In this document: positions 44,246 to 56,398 of the stretch, piece by piece | Position numbering within the stretch: the stretch's first letter is position 1 | How the letters are laid out: each line of letters opens with the position of its first letter | DNA from: Piromyces finnis | Lineage: Eukaryota > Neocallimastigomycota > Neocallimastigomycetes > Neocallimastigales > Neocallimastigaceae | Direction of reading: 5' to 3' | Length of the DNA: 64,000 bases | Assembly: GCA_002104945.1 (NCBI GenBank) | Contig: MCFH01000056.1 | Coordinates: 117,501 to 181,500 of the forward strand | Program-made: the position numbers and the translations under genes | Notes under the pieces: model-generated | Databases searched by the model: none | What the model was told of the DNA's origin: nothing | The model's input: the letters and a program-made list of their open reading frames with translations, nothing else

Positions 44246-44937
44246 TGTAAAAGATTAATCTTAAAACAGATTATATATTTAACAATAAAACAATTAAACA
44301 CACGATAAAATAAAAATAGGAGTTTCTTTTTAAAAATTATCTTCCTTATTAATGGTTAGAAATAAAATAACAATTACATCGATTCAATTGATAAAATTTA
44401 CATGTATTTATATTTTTTCATAATTATATTCTAATATATTATTCTATTTAAATAAACATATATTTAATCTAAAATAAACAAAACTAATCTAATTAAACAA
44501 TAAAATAATAAAACTAAACTAAAACTAATTCATTATACTTTTAATTCAATTTGAGTAAACTCAAAATTGAATAAAGCTCATGTATTATCTATAAATTAAT
44601 TTAATATTATCAATACTATTCTTAATATATTTCCTATTGAAATATAAACACATCTATTTTTAAAGCTCAGTTAAAATTATTAAACTATTCTAAATTTAAA
44701 TAAGAAAGCATAATCTATTCTAAAATTAAATAAAAAGTATTTAAAGTTATTATGAATATTTAAAATATTTGAAATATTTAAATTTAATTAAGATTCTTTT
44801 GTTCCTTAAATTTAAATATTTATCTTTATTTAATTTTGACGGAATTATTATAAAATAATTTATTATTAAATTATTCCATTGAATATTAAAAATTTCATAG
44901 TTAATTTTAATAAATATTAATTTATTATTTAATAGTT
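44246..44937 (-). repeat. LTR family H, truncated copy
   Basis: Matches the complete copy at 46557-47299 over about 690 bp (TGTAAAAGATTAATCTTAAAACAG start, then the ATAACAATTACATCGAT motif and a TATAAATA box) and then diverges. Same orientation as the full copy. The conserved ATAACAATTAC block links it to chromovirus A. Confidence 0.8.
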
Positions 44938-45348
44938 TATAAAAATCATAATTACAAAAATTAATTAATTAATATTAATAAAATAGCCATGTGAATTAAT
45001 TATGTAAAAATTGTAACTTTGAGAAATTAGTATAAATAGAGTAGTTTAGTTAAATGTTGATCAGTAGTAAGATTATTAATTTTAATTAGATAAATTAATA
45101 ATAGTAAAGATTAATAAATTACATTAGATTTCCCTTGTAACTAATTTTATAAATAAAAGTTGGTTTAAACTTAATTTTATTTTAATGAAATTTGAAATTA
45201 AAGTGTCATTTTAGTTAATAAATCCATTGCATATAATTTCATCCAATAACCGGATAATTAAGGAAATTAGTTTCTATTATTATTAGTTTATAACCATTCC
45301 CGACCTAGTTAATTAATCCAAACCTAACCCGAATCTGCGTGATTTAAC
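44938..45348. other. Non-coding AT-rich stretch
   Basis: A TATAAATA-like box near 45032; otherwise nothing recognised. Confidence 0.5.
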
Positions 45349-46086
45349 ACAACACTAAACTAACAATTAAACTAATTATTTTTAATAATAATTTTTATTT
45401 ATTTATTTATTTATTTTTAAAACTATACTAACTAAACAACCGTTGATTACTTTACCGTGAAGGATATTTTACCAGAGCCCTCACTAGGTAATCAATATTT
45501 ATTATTAAAAAAAAAAAAACCAACTAAACTAATTATAAACTAATGTTAATTTATCTAAACAAAATTAACCTATACGATTTTCCAACTATCGTTTCAATAG
45601 TTGAAAAATTTTCTTTATTTATACTTTTTAAATAAATTGAATAAATTCTAATATACATGTTTTAATATTATAATTTTACATTGTTTACATTTATACATTT
45701 ATTAAAAGAAATTATTTGTATTAAACTATTTAAATTCAATTTATTTACTAAAGAATTTTCTAAACTTAAAATAAAGTTTTGATTTATTTACTATATGGTT
45801 AATTATATTTCAAACATATATTTAATTTATTTATTTCTAATTTTGAGGCTTAGTTTATAAAAAAATTTTTTATTATCTAAAATATTTATTGGTTAAAAAT
45901 TATTTAATTTAAAATTTTATTTTATCATCAAAAACTTTATCTTATCATAAAATTAAATTTTACATAAATTTATGTTAATGTATTGTGATATAAATTTTAT
46001 GAAAATTTACGGTACATTAATTTAATACATTATACATTATTTTAAATACGTATTAAATACATTATTCTATTAATACAATATTTTAC
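45349..46086 (-). repeat. Chromovirus E 3' LTR (truncated at its outer end)
   Basis: About 738 bp sharing ACAACACTAAACTAACAATT and the following sequence with the copies at 51808-52414 and 52490-53100. It ends TATTTTACA at 46086, next to the purine tract (AAGAAGAGGGGCA, minus). About 30 bp of the outer end are missing. Confidence 0.85.
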
Positions 46087-46098
46087 ATGCCCCTCTTC

Positions 46099-49000
46099 TT
46101 AAGTCGAGCCCCTGAGCGACTTATGTTTAAGGTATTCCTGGATCATTTGAGGGTCTTCGATTTCATCTTCTCTAAGCCATGTACTTTCAGAAGGTAATAA
46201 ACTTTTCCAAACCATAAAGTAGTACTTAGTTCCATTAACAACTTTTTCACTAACAATCTTCAATGGAATTCTTCCTTCAGTAGAATCAGTAGCAATGTTT
46301 GGAATTCTAGAAGTTGATTCATTCACTTCAACTTCTCTTTCAACATAAGGTTCTAAGTTCGAAATGTGAAAAACGGGATGACATCTTAGACTTTCTGGTA
46401 TTTCCAATTTAAAAGAAACAGGTCCTGTTTTTTCAATGAACTTAAATGGTCCAAGTTTCTTATTTGTTAGTTTTGGAGACCCTTTCGGAAGTAAATCAGG
46501 ACGCTTTAACCAAACTAAGTCACCAACCTTTAACTTAGGTCCAATAAGTCTAATACTGTAAAATATTAATCTTAAAACAGATTATATATTTAACAATAAA
46601 ACAATTAAACACACGATAAAATAAAAATAGGAGTTTCTTTTTAAAAATTATCTTCTTTATTAATGGTTAGAAATAAAATAACAATTACATCGATTCAATT
46701 GATAAAATTAACATGTATTTATATTTTTTCGTAATTATATTCTAATATATTATTCTATTTAAATAAACATATATTTAATCTAAAATAAACAAAACTAATC
46801 TAATTAAATAATAAAATAATAAAACTAAACTAAAACTAATTCATTATACTTTTAATTCAATTTGAGTAAACTCAAAATTGAATAAAGCTCATGTATTATC
46901 TATAAATTAATTAAATATTATTAATACTATTCTTAATATATTTCCTATTGAAATATAAACAAATCTATTTTTAAAGCTCAGTTAAAATTATTAAACTATT
47001 CTAAATTTAAATAAGAAAGCATAATCTATTCTAAAATTAAATAAAAAGTATTTAAAAAATATTTTAATTATTTAAAATATTTAGAATATTTAAATTTAAT
47101 TAAAATTCTTTTATTCCTTAAATTTAAATATTTATCTTAATTTAAATTTAACGGAATTATTATAAAATAATTTATTATTAAATTATTCCATAAAATTTAT
47201 TCAAAAATTTTATAATCAGTTTTACTAAATATTAATTTATTATTTAATAATTAATAATTAATTATTAAATAATCTAAAGATATATATTATATCTTTACAA
47301 ATACAATCGGCGTATTTCTTATATCTTTCCTTGGCTTTTTCCAAGTTCTTCTTTAAAAATTTAATATTATCTTGCATCTGAGAGGCGTGCCTGTTAGCTC
47401 TTCTGTTGTCACTATCAGCAGGAATATCGGTATTAAATCTTGGATTTTGCCCATAATTTGCAAAGAATGGAGTTTGATTTATAGATTGTTGAAGTGTATT
47501 ATTATATGCAAATTCGGCATAAGGCAAAAGATTCATCCAGTTATCTTTTCTTTTGTTAATGTAATATCTAAGAAATTGTTCTAATATACTATTTACACGT
47601 TCAGTCTGTCCGTCTGTTTGAGGATGGTGAGCACTCGAAATATTGTGCTTAATGTTCAACAAAGTGCATAATCTTTGCCAAAATTCAGAAGTAAACTGGG
47701 TTCCTCGATCCGATATTATTTCATCAGGTAGACCATGTAAACGAAAAACTTCTCTAAAGAAAACATCAGCAGCAATTTGAGCAGTCGGAATCATTCTAAA
47801 CGGAATAAAATGAGCCATCTTCGTTAATCTATCCACGACAACCATTATAACTGTTTTTTCCTTTGACTTTGGTAAATCAGTTATAAAATCCATAGAAACA
47901 GAAGACCACGGTCTTTCAGGAGTTGGTAGCGGCTGTAAAAGTTCATAAGGTCTATGACGATCAACCTTAGCAGCTCCACAAACTTTACAAGAAGCAATAA
48001 ACTTAACTATATCTTGAGTCATGTTTATCCAAACAAAGTTTCTTGTAATTAATTCTTTTGTTTTAATGATACCAAAATGACCATGAATTGGATTATCATG
48101 ATGCATTGAGATTATTGTATCTCTCATTTTCTTTGGTACGTAAACTAAACTTTTATACAAAAGAATTCCTTCATCGCTTAACTTAAAATTCTTCATTAAC
48201 TTCTTATACTTCTTACTTGCGGTAGATTTTCCTTGTAGAATATTTATTAACTCCTTAATTTCTTCATCTTCTTTAATTTCTTTAATTAAATCTTCTTTGA
48301 GATTCCCTTGAATAGACACAAGACATAAAGTATCTTCGATTTCTTTAACTGTCAAGCAAGAATAGGCTTCTTCGTCTTCTTTATTACTTTTATCTTCTTC
48401 ATAATCAGGACGTCTTGAAAAAGCATAAGGTTTTCCACCTTCTTTACCCGGTCTATATTGTATTTTGAAATCATAACGGGTCAAAAACAAATTCCAGCGA
48501 ATTTGTCTTTGCGACAATAGTTCAGGCTTCCTAGGAAAGGTAAGATTTTTATGATCCGTATAGATCATAAATTGATGCTTGGCTCCTTCTAAGTAGTGTC
48601 TCCATTGTTTCAAAGCTTCAATAACAGCCAAAAGTTCTTTATCATAGATTGGATAGTTCTTTTCCGATTTAGTCAATCCTCTTGAATAATAGCAAATTGG
48701 ATGAAGCTCATTATTATTCGGTAACCTTTGAGACAATACGGCACCGATTGCAAAATTACTTGCATCTGTCTCAACCACAAAAGGTAATTCAGGATCGGCA
48801 TAAATTAAAATTGGTTCCTCGGTAAAGAATTTCTTTAAAGTACAAAAAGCTTCATTACATTCTTCTGACCAATGAAATTTAACATCTTTCTTTGTTAGAT
48901 TATGTAACGGTTTAGCAATACTAGCAAAGTTTGGAATAAATCTTCTATAATAATTACATAATCCGATAAATGATTGCACTTCTTTAACAGATGCTGGTAC

Positions 49001-51414
49001 AGGCCATTCCATAATAGCTTTAACCTTCTTTGGATCCATAGAGATTCCTTTATCTGAGATAACATGCCCTAAGAAAGTAGTTTCTGAAGTTTCAAATTCG
49101 CATTTACTCAGTTTTGCATACAATCCATTTTCTTTTAATCTTTGAAGAACCTTCTTTACATGCTTTCGATGTTCTTCTAAGTTTTTTGAATAGATAAGAA
49201 TATCATCAATATAAGAAAAAGCGAATTCATCCAAGTATTCTCCGAGAACATCATTGATAAAATGTTGGAAAGTTGCAGGAGCGTTCTTTAATCCAAACGG
49301 CATGACAAGATATTCAAAGTGACCAAATCTTGTCCTAAATGCAGTTTTATATTCATCACCTTAATTTATTCGAACTAGATTATAAGCAGACTTGAGATCA
49401 AGTTTAGTAAAGACTTTGGCTTCCCTTAATCTATCGAATAATTCTGATATGAGAGGCAACGGATATGAATCTCTGATTGTGTTTTCATTGAGTCTTCGGT
49501 AGTCAACACACAATCTTAAAGTCCCATCCTTTTTCCTAACGAGCAATACAGGTGCTCCAGCAGGTGAAGTAGACGGTCTTATAAATCCTTTTTATAAGTT
49601 TTCAGAAATATACTCCTTTAACGTATTCCTTTCTTCTTCTGTCAAAGGGTATAACGGACCATAAAATAAGTTGTCTTTATCCTTCAATCTTATTTTACAA
49701 TCGTATATTCGATGTGGAGGTAGTTCATTACACTCAACTTCATCAAATACACTTTCAAATTCCTTATATACATCAGGAATTTCTACAACACTTTCTTCAA
49801 CATCTTCACCTTTATTTCCTTCATTTGAAATAACACTACATACAATATACTTTTGAACATTCCTTTTATTTAATTTTAAGTTTTTACTACATTTCTTTTT
49901 AATACATGTATTTTTAGTTTTATCTATGATTTTTCTATTTTCTTTATTTTTAATTTCACTATCTCTAATTTTTAAACTGTTTTTGTAGTTGCTGAGTATT
50001 TCTTGTACAAGTTCCTTTTCTTTTCTCCTTTCTTCTTCTTTTGCCAATTACTCTTTTTGACTTCTTCTTTTCATGTCTTCTGGAGTAGCACAGCAATTCA
50101 AGGAACAGAATTCGGATTTGAATTCAAGAGTTTGATCCTTAAAGCTAATTGTAGGATCATGTTTTCTTAACCAGTTCTTACCAAGAATAACAGAAATACC
50201 AGAAGGAAGATCGGTAAGGTAGAATTGGATAGATTCTTTATGATTCTTGATATTCATGATCAAAGGAATTGTTTCATACTTCAAGAATCCATTACCACCT
50301 ATACCTTCAACATATTTATCCTTAAACATTCTTTGGAATGGAATCTTGTACTTATCAATAGCCTTCCAATCCAAAAAGTCTAAGTCCGAACCAGAATCCA
50401 CAAGAGCCTTAAGATAAACACCACTATTGACTTGTAGCACGATGTCATAAACATTCAACATCCTTCTTCCAGCGGTAGTAGCCATAAATGCTTTTGATCG
50501 TTTTATTATTTTGTCCTTAAGTTGAGGACAATCTTTCTTCAAGTGTCCAGTCCTTTTGCAGAAGAAACATTTTCTTGGTTTAGCTGAGGTAGTGGGGCTT
50601 TCTTGGTCTACATAATTTCTATATTTTACACCATAAGAGAGGTACCTTGTTCCTAAGTCTCTGTTATATCTTCGGTTCTTCTTTCCGTCGACATCCATAG
50701 GATCCTTTCCGAAGACTTTCCATTCTACTTCTACATTGGCAGCAACGACATTAATTAACTCAGTTAACTTCCTAATTTTTGGGTAAAGGAGCTTAGCTTT
50801 TTCCTTGACTGAAGTTGGTAAACCTTCCATAAAGAAATGGATTTTCGCTTTATCGTTAAAAGACGAGTCTCTAGCCATCTTTTTAAATTCTTCGCAGTAG
50901 TCCATGACGTTCTTGAATTGACTTGACTTCAATTTTGCAAGTCGACTATTGGCTACATCGGCACTGTTGCAAGTTTTGTAGCGAGCATTCATTGCCTCGA
51001 TAAAGTCTTCGTAAGAGTTCAACAGGGGCTTTCTTCTCTTTCTAAGTCGGCAAACCATTCGGCGGCGGTTCCTTCCAGGTAGCATCCCAAGATATCCAGC
51101 TTGTAAGCGTCGGTAGCATCTTCTTCCAAGTTATATTTGAAGTATTTCTCCAATCTTGCCAGGAAGTAAAGAAGTTCACTTCTTTTTCCCGAAAATCTTG
51201 GAGGTTTTGGGATGAGTTTTCCCCTGGTGTTAACGCTTTTACCAGTCTCATCCTCAATATCCATCATGGAACTCGCCTCAGAGCCTGCGTCACTGACTCC
51301 AGCTATTCCATCGTCACGGTTGTCTAACATTCTATATCTAGTACTCATATTACTACTTAATAAACAACAAATAGTCAACCAATATTTAATATCCCAATTA
51401 TTTATACTATTCAA
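46099..51414 (-). pseudogene. Chromovirus E Gag-Pol (broken)
   Basis: Gag probably starts at MSTRYRMLDNRDDG (about 51348). A one-base frameshift lies near 51035. The zinc knuckle is CFFCKRTGHLKKDC and the protease site VDSGSDLDFL. In-frame TAA stops lie at 50048-50050, 49592-49594 and 49361-49363; the paralogous A element has a sense codon (GAA) at the last of these. RT ([27 protein letters not shown]), RNase H (VETDASNFAIG, YTDHKN), and integrase (DFITDLPKS, SDRGTQFTSEFW, TERVNSILEQFL) are otherwise well preserved. After the H LTR it resumes with the GPY/F-like region and a chromodomain-like end (YYFMVWKSL..ESTWLREDEI) to 46099. Confidence 0.9.
46557..47299 (-). repeat. Solo LTR, family H, inserted in chromovirus E
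   Basis: 743 bp, TGTAAAATATTAATC...ATATCTTTACA, flanked by AATAC on both sides (46552-46556 and 47300-47304). Removing it restores the integrase reading frame YADCIRLIGPK. Confidence 0.92.
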
Positions 51415-51794
51415 CTTGACTATTCCTAATTAATTTATTCCTATATTAAATAAATAATTTAACAACCTTATTATTATACTATACTAACCTTTTTATTATT
51501 TACTACTACTAAACTAACAACTAGTTTTTAACCAAACTAATATATTTTTATTATTACTATTTATTAATTTTTAACTATTAACTATTTTAACAACAAACGA
51601 TTCTATACCAAATAATTTTAAAATACCCCGAAATTAACTAAAATTAATTTCTAACAACAAAATTTTTTTTTTTCAATCCCCGAATTTAATTCTATTATTA
51701 AATTCTCACTATAATTAATAAATTTTTTTTTTTAATATTATTTTCTATTACTATTCGTATACAAAGGTGAACTTTCTATTCTAATAATGAAACA

Positions 51795-51807
51795 ATAGTT
51801 GGAAAAT
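51795..51807 (-). promoter_or_regulatory. Self-priming primer-binding site of chromovirus E
   Basis: Minus-strand ATTTTCCAACTAT abuts the 5' LTR and is perfectly complementary (13 nt) to ATAGTTGGAAAAT inside the LTR (52073-52061). That segment starts 33 nt after a TATAAATA box (52106-52099), the expected transcript start. Confidence 0.75.
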
Positions 51808-53100
51808 TGTAAAATATTCTAAAACTCAGGTTTGTATACAACACTAAACTAACAATTAAACTAATTATTTTTAATAATAATTTTTATTTATTTATTTATT
51901 TTTAAAACTATACTAACTAAACAACCGTTGATTACTTTACCGTGAAGGATATTTTACCAGAGCCCTCACTAGGTAATCAATATTTATTATTAAAAAAAAA
52001 AAACAACTAAACTAATTATAAACTAATGTTAATTTATCTAAACAAAATTAACCTATACGATTTTCCAACTATCGTTTCAATAGTTGAAAAATTTTCTTTA
52101 TTTATACTTTTTAAATAAATTGAATAAATTCTAATATACATGTTTTAATATTATAATTTTACATTGTTTACATTTATACATTTATTAAAAGAAATTATTT
52201 GTATTAAACTATTTAAATTCAATTTATTTACTAAAGAATTTTCTAAACTTAAAATAAAGTTTTGATTTATTTACTATATGGTTAATTATATTTCAAACAT
52301 ATATTTAATTTATTTATTTCTAGTTTTGAGGCTTAGTTTATAAAAAAAATTTTTTATTATCTAAAATATTTATTGGTTAAAAATTATTTAATTTAAAATT
52401 TTATTTTATCATCACAATACAAAAATTTATATCACAATACATTAACATAAATTTATGTAAAATTTAATTTTATGATAAGATAAAGTTTTTGATGATAAAA
52501 TAAAATTTTAAATTAAATAATTTTTAACCAATAAATATTTTAGATAATAAAAAATTTTTTTATAAACTAAGCCTCAAAATTAGAAATAAATAAATTAAAT
52601 ATATGTTTGAAATATAATTAACCATATAGTAAATAAATCAAAACTTTATTTTAAGTTTAGAAAATTCTTTAGTAAATAAATTGAATTTAAATAGTTTAAT
52701 ACAAATAATTTCTTTTAATAAATGTATAAATGTAAACAATGTAAAATTATAATATTAAAACATGTATATTAGAATTTATTCAATTTATTTAAAAAGTATA
52801 AATAAAGAAAATTTTTCAACTATTGAAACGATAGTTGGAAAATCGTATAGGTTAATTTTGTTTAGATAAATTAACATTAGTTTATAATTAGTTTAGTTGG
52901 TTTTTTTTTTTTAATAATAAATATTGATTACCTAGTGAGGGCTCTGGTAAAATATCCTTCACGGTAAAGTAATCAACGGTTGTTTAGTTAGTATAGTTTT
53001 AAAAATAAATAAATAAATAAATAAAAATTATTATTAAAAATAATTAGTTTAATTGTTAGTTTAGTGTTGTATACAAACCTGAACTTTAGAATATTTTACA
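51808..53100. repeat. Palindromic pair of chromovirus E LTRs
   Basis: Left arm 51808-52414 is the 5' LTR of E, truncated at its inner-palindrome end. Right arm 52490-53100 is its reverse complement; the inverted LTR itself reaches back to about 52424. The spacer is about 75 bp. Both arms start TGTAAAATATTCTAAA at their outer ends. Together they could form a hairpin of about 600 bp. Confidence 0.9.
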
Positions 53101-53589
53101 AGTTTGCCCACAAATATTTCAATTGAAACCATATATTCTGGTCACCATTTATTGGCCAGATATATGTATAACCATATATTAATGGTTATTAATTAAATAG
53201 GAAGTTTATTTGCTTTACCCAATCAAGTAGTAAAGAAAATAAACTAATATAGTTAAATAGTATAGTTAAAACTAACGTTAAATACTTTAGCGTTAGTATT
53301 AAAGTAAATTAATAGCTAAAATAATAATTAATGTATTATAATTATACTAAATAAATAAAAGATATAATTAAAACAATTATTTAAGTAACTTTATTTCATA
53401 ATAATATTTATATATACTTATAATTATTTTTGTGTTATAATATTTATTTTCTTTCTTTTATTATTTTTTATAAAACTTTATTTAGTTATTAACTCGTCTA
53501 GAGAGGTAATAACTAACTTAATTAACTAATTATATAACTTATTAACTAATTTTATAAAAAACACCTTTTACACTAGTATTCTTTACATC
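53101..53589. other. Non-coding flank upstream of Gypsy F gag
   Basis: No gene seen and no match to the Gypsy F 3' LTR. It contains a short inverted repeat ACTAACG/CGTTAGT near 53272-53298. The 5' LTR and gag N-terminus of F appear to be lost here. Confidence 0.55.
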
Positions 53590-53599
53590 TACATTTAAA

Positions 53600-54608
53600 A
53601 TCATTGAAGAAGCAGAAAAAATTGATTATTTACTAGCAATAACTGCGAATGTGGCCAGAACAATTGTATATAATTCCTTAAACAAAAGCAGTCCAGATAA
53701 CTATGAGACAATTTTAAAGAATCTCAGTAAACATTACAAGGAAACATCTTCCAAGAATTCAAAAATCTTAGAACTCTCTTCTATTACAATAAAAAAAGAT
53801 GAAAGTATCTCTGAATTTGATTTAAGATTCACGGAATTATTAAATCAAATAAATAAAACCGTCACATTATCAGAATTAATTATAACGTCTTATTATATTA
53901 ATGCTTTCAGGAACTGGGAAAAAAATATATGAAAATCTTATGGAAGAAGAACCAACAACCCTAGAAGACGCCATGAAGATAACTTCGAAGAAAGAGAAGA
54001 TAATGAACCTAATGAAAGAAAATAAAGGAAAGGCAATACTCTCTGGAACAAACAAAGAAAAATTCAATAAATTAAATAAGTTTAGCAAACTTCAAGAAAA
54101 TACAGATCATAGTGAAATTATGTACAACACAAAGAATAAAACTAGTACATCTTATCTACTACCAAATACAAGTGACAACAATGATAGAATTAAGAAGATG
54201 TACAATAATAATCACAACATATATAGAAATTATAATAATAGTAACAGATATGTCTCTAATTTCAATAATCCAAATTACAGAATTTATAATAATGCACCAA
54301 AATATGATTATCCTAACAATAAAAACGGTTATAATAAATATTATCAAAATAACAACAACAATGATAATTTAAATAATAATTACAATAATGAACAAAGAAG
54401 TAATTATTATAATAGAAATCAATTCAATAACAGAATGGAAGAAAGAAGAAATATACTTAAAAATAATGCTGACAACAACGACGAAATTCAAGAGTTAACG
54501 CAAAAATTATCAGAACTTAAGATAAACTTCTGTGCAAATTGCTTAAGTATCGGTCATCAAGACTTCGAATGTCCTGAAAGTTATGATGAAGAAAATTATT
54601 TAAACTAA
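53600..54608 (+). pseudogene. Gypsy F Gag (N-terminally truncated, one frameshift)
   Basis: Frame reads IIEEAEKIDYLLAITANVAR through capsid-like sequence to about 53912, then needs a one-base change (NALSGTGKK). A long Asn/Tyr-rich stretch follows, then a zinc knuckle CANCLSIGHQDFEC and the stop TAA at 54606-54608 directly after the slippery heptamer. Confidence 0.85.
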
Positions 54609-54649
54609 TTGATGGGAGTATGCAATCTCCCTATATAAACAAAATTGCA
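54599..54649 (+). promoter_or_regulatory. -1 ribosomal frameshift signal of Gypsy F
   Basis: Heptamer T TTA AAC (54599-54605) in the gag frame, immediately followed by the gag stop TAA. An 8-nt spacer (TAATTGAT) leads to a 5-bp stem GGGAG/CTCCC (54614-54618 with 54627-54631) with the 8-nt loop TATGCAAT. Loop TGCAAT pairs perfectly with ATTGCA at 54644-54649, giving an H-type pseudoknot. The -1 frame runs on into pol (LIDGSMQSPYINK). Confidence 0.88.
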
Positions 54650-55838
54650 CATCCAAATCAAAATCTAAATACAATAAATGTGCTTCACAAAAATAAAAAC
54701 ACATCTATTAAACTATTAGATAAAAATAAAATAAGTAATACTAATAAATCAAAAATAAAACCTTCCATTTTGAACCAACCAAAAATTAATATATTAAAGC
54801 AAAAGAAGAAAGAAATCAGAGATAGAAGAAGAAGAATAATGGATATCGACTCAGAAGAAGAAAGTGAATATAATGAATACAATAATGATAACCAAAATGA
54901 AATAAGCTATGTTAAAGAAAGCAGAGAAGAAAATGACAACAAAAATAATAAGAATAACAAAACTAATGAAAATAAAATAAATGAGGAAAGCAATAAAAAT
55001 AATGGAGGCAATAAAGGAAACATTAATAGAAACGAGGAAAATAATGAAAGTAATGGAAATACAAAGATTAATAAAATAGAAGAAACTTCAAAAACTCTTA
55101 AACAGTGTAACGAAATATTATAATAATAAACACACACACTCTAATGTAATCAAATATATATTTTTAATAATGTTTATTTATTAAATTTATTATTATAATA
55201 CGACTAACTCGCTAGGTCAGTGTATTATCAAACTAAAGACGAAACAAAAAAATAATTTTTATTAATTATTAATAAAAACACTAAAGAACTATTTTATCTT
55301 TCTTATTCTCTCTTTTATACATGAAAATATTTTTTAATACAATTTGATAAGTGAACTAATTACTTAATGATTGGTTATAAAAATATAATTATGAAAATTT
55401 CATTAATCTAACCTTAATGATTTTCTAATCTAACCCTTATCATTAGATATACCTCATTACAAACAGAAAGAAACTATTAAGGAAACACCAAATAATATAG
55501 AAAATAATAGTAAAAAAATGATAACTAAGAGGAATATGACAGAAATCCAAATGCTTAATAAAAATCAAAAGTTCAATATATTAAAGGAAGCTGATAACCT
55601 ATTTCCAAAAATAGGTTTATCACAATTATTAGCAGCCAGCCCAGCAATTAGAAAATAATTAGAAATAGGACTAAAACCAAGAGTAGAAAGAATTATTTGC
55701 AATATCACCAATACTTATATTCCAATAATTATAGGGGAAATCAATAACGTACCATTTAAAATATTATTTGATACTGGTGCTAATGTAAACATTATTACAA
55801 AAGAAGGATTAAGTAAAATTAAAAATATAAACATCTGT
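54609..55838 (+). pseudogene. Gypsy F pol: spacer and protease
   Basis: From the frameshift site the frame runs through a Lys/Asn/Glu-rich spacer to 55105, is split by a solo LTR, then resumes at 55467. It includes a TAA at 55656-55658 and the protease site KILFDTGANVNIIT (about 55755-55797). It is split again at 55838. Confidence 0.85.
55106..55461 (+). repeat. Solo LTR (family I), 356 bp, inserted in Gypsy F pol
   Basis: TGTAACGAAATATT...CCTCATTACA flanked by AACAG (55101-55105 and 55462-55466). Removal restores the frame (TLKQKETIKET). No other copy recognised in the window; orientation assumed from TG...CA only. Confidence 0.85.
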
Positions 55839-56398
55839 ATCAGGAGTTTGTAGAATAGGTTGAATTATTTTAATATTAAATAAAGTTTGATAAAAATTTT
55901 AGGAAAGACAATAGTAAAAATTTATTAAAAATTTATTTAAGAGTTTTTTATTAATAATTTGAATTTAAAATTAAATTTGATTTTTTATTAACATTTAAAA
56001 GTGGACTTTTTTATAGGTCAAATAATAAAAGGTTTTATATAAAATTGAAAATAATTCTCAATTGAAGCTTAACTAATTATTTTTTCTTTAACTATTTATA
56101 CTAAAGCTTCAATTGAGGCTTTACAATTATTTTAATTTTTTATTAATAATAATTACTAATAATTACTAATTAAATAAAAATAATTAATAATAAAAATTAT
56201 AAAATTAATATTACTTCGAGAAGGTGTTATAATTCTTTTACTAAACTAAACTATTTATTCTTCTAAATTTTTCTATTTATTACTAATAACTAATTTATTA
56301 ATAATTAAGATTCTTCTACAAAAATTATTTTATTATTTATTATTAATTAAAGTTAATTATAACAAAAATTTCACTTAACATAATGTAACGTATTGATA
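55839..56398. repeat. LTR-like insertion (family J), 560 bp, in Gypsy F pol
   Basis: Ends are TATCA...TGATA (perfect 5-bp inverted termini, not TG...CA) flanked by ATCTG (55834-55838 and 56399-56403). Removal gives NINICSTEEELTIK in frame. It may be a solo LTR of an element with unusual ends or a short non-autonomous element. Confidence 0.8.

Larger units (their letters stand above)
45349..52425 (-). mobile_element. Degenerate chromovirus E with LTRs, interrupted by an H-family solo LTR
   Basis: Order on the minus strand: 5' LTR (from 52414 to 51808), primer-binding site, gag, protease, RT, RNase H, integrase, chromodomain, 3' LTR. The reading frame has at least three stops and one frameshift, plus the LTR at 46557-47299. 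Confidence 0.9.

Noticed and set aside
49361-50050. The stops in chromovirus E as natural gag/pol readthrough sites
   Set aside because: Three TAA codons lie at scattered positions including inside RT, and one aligns with a sense codon in chromovirus A; decay is simpler.
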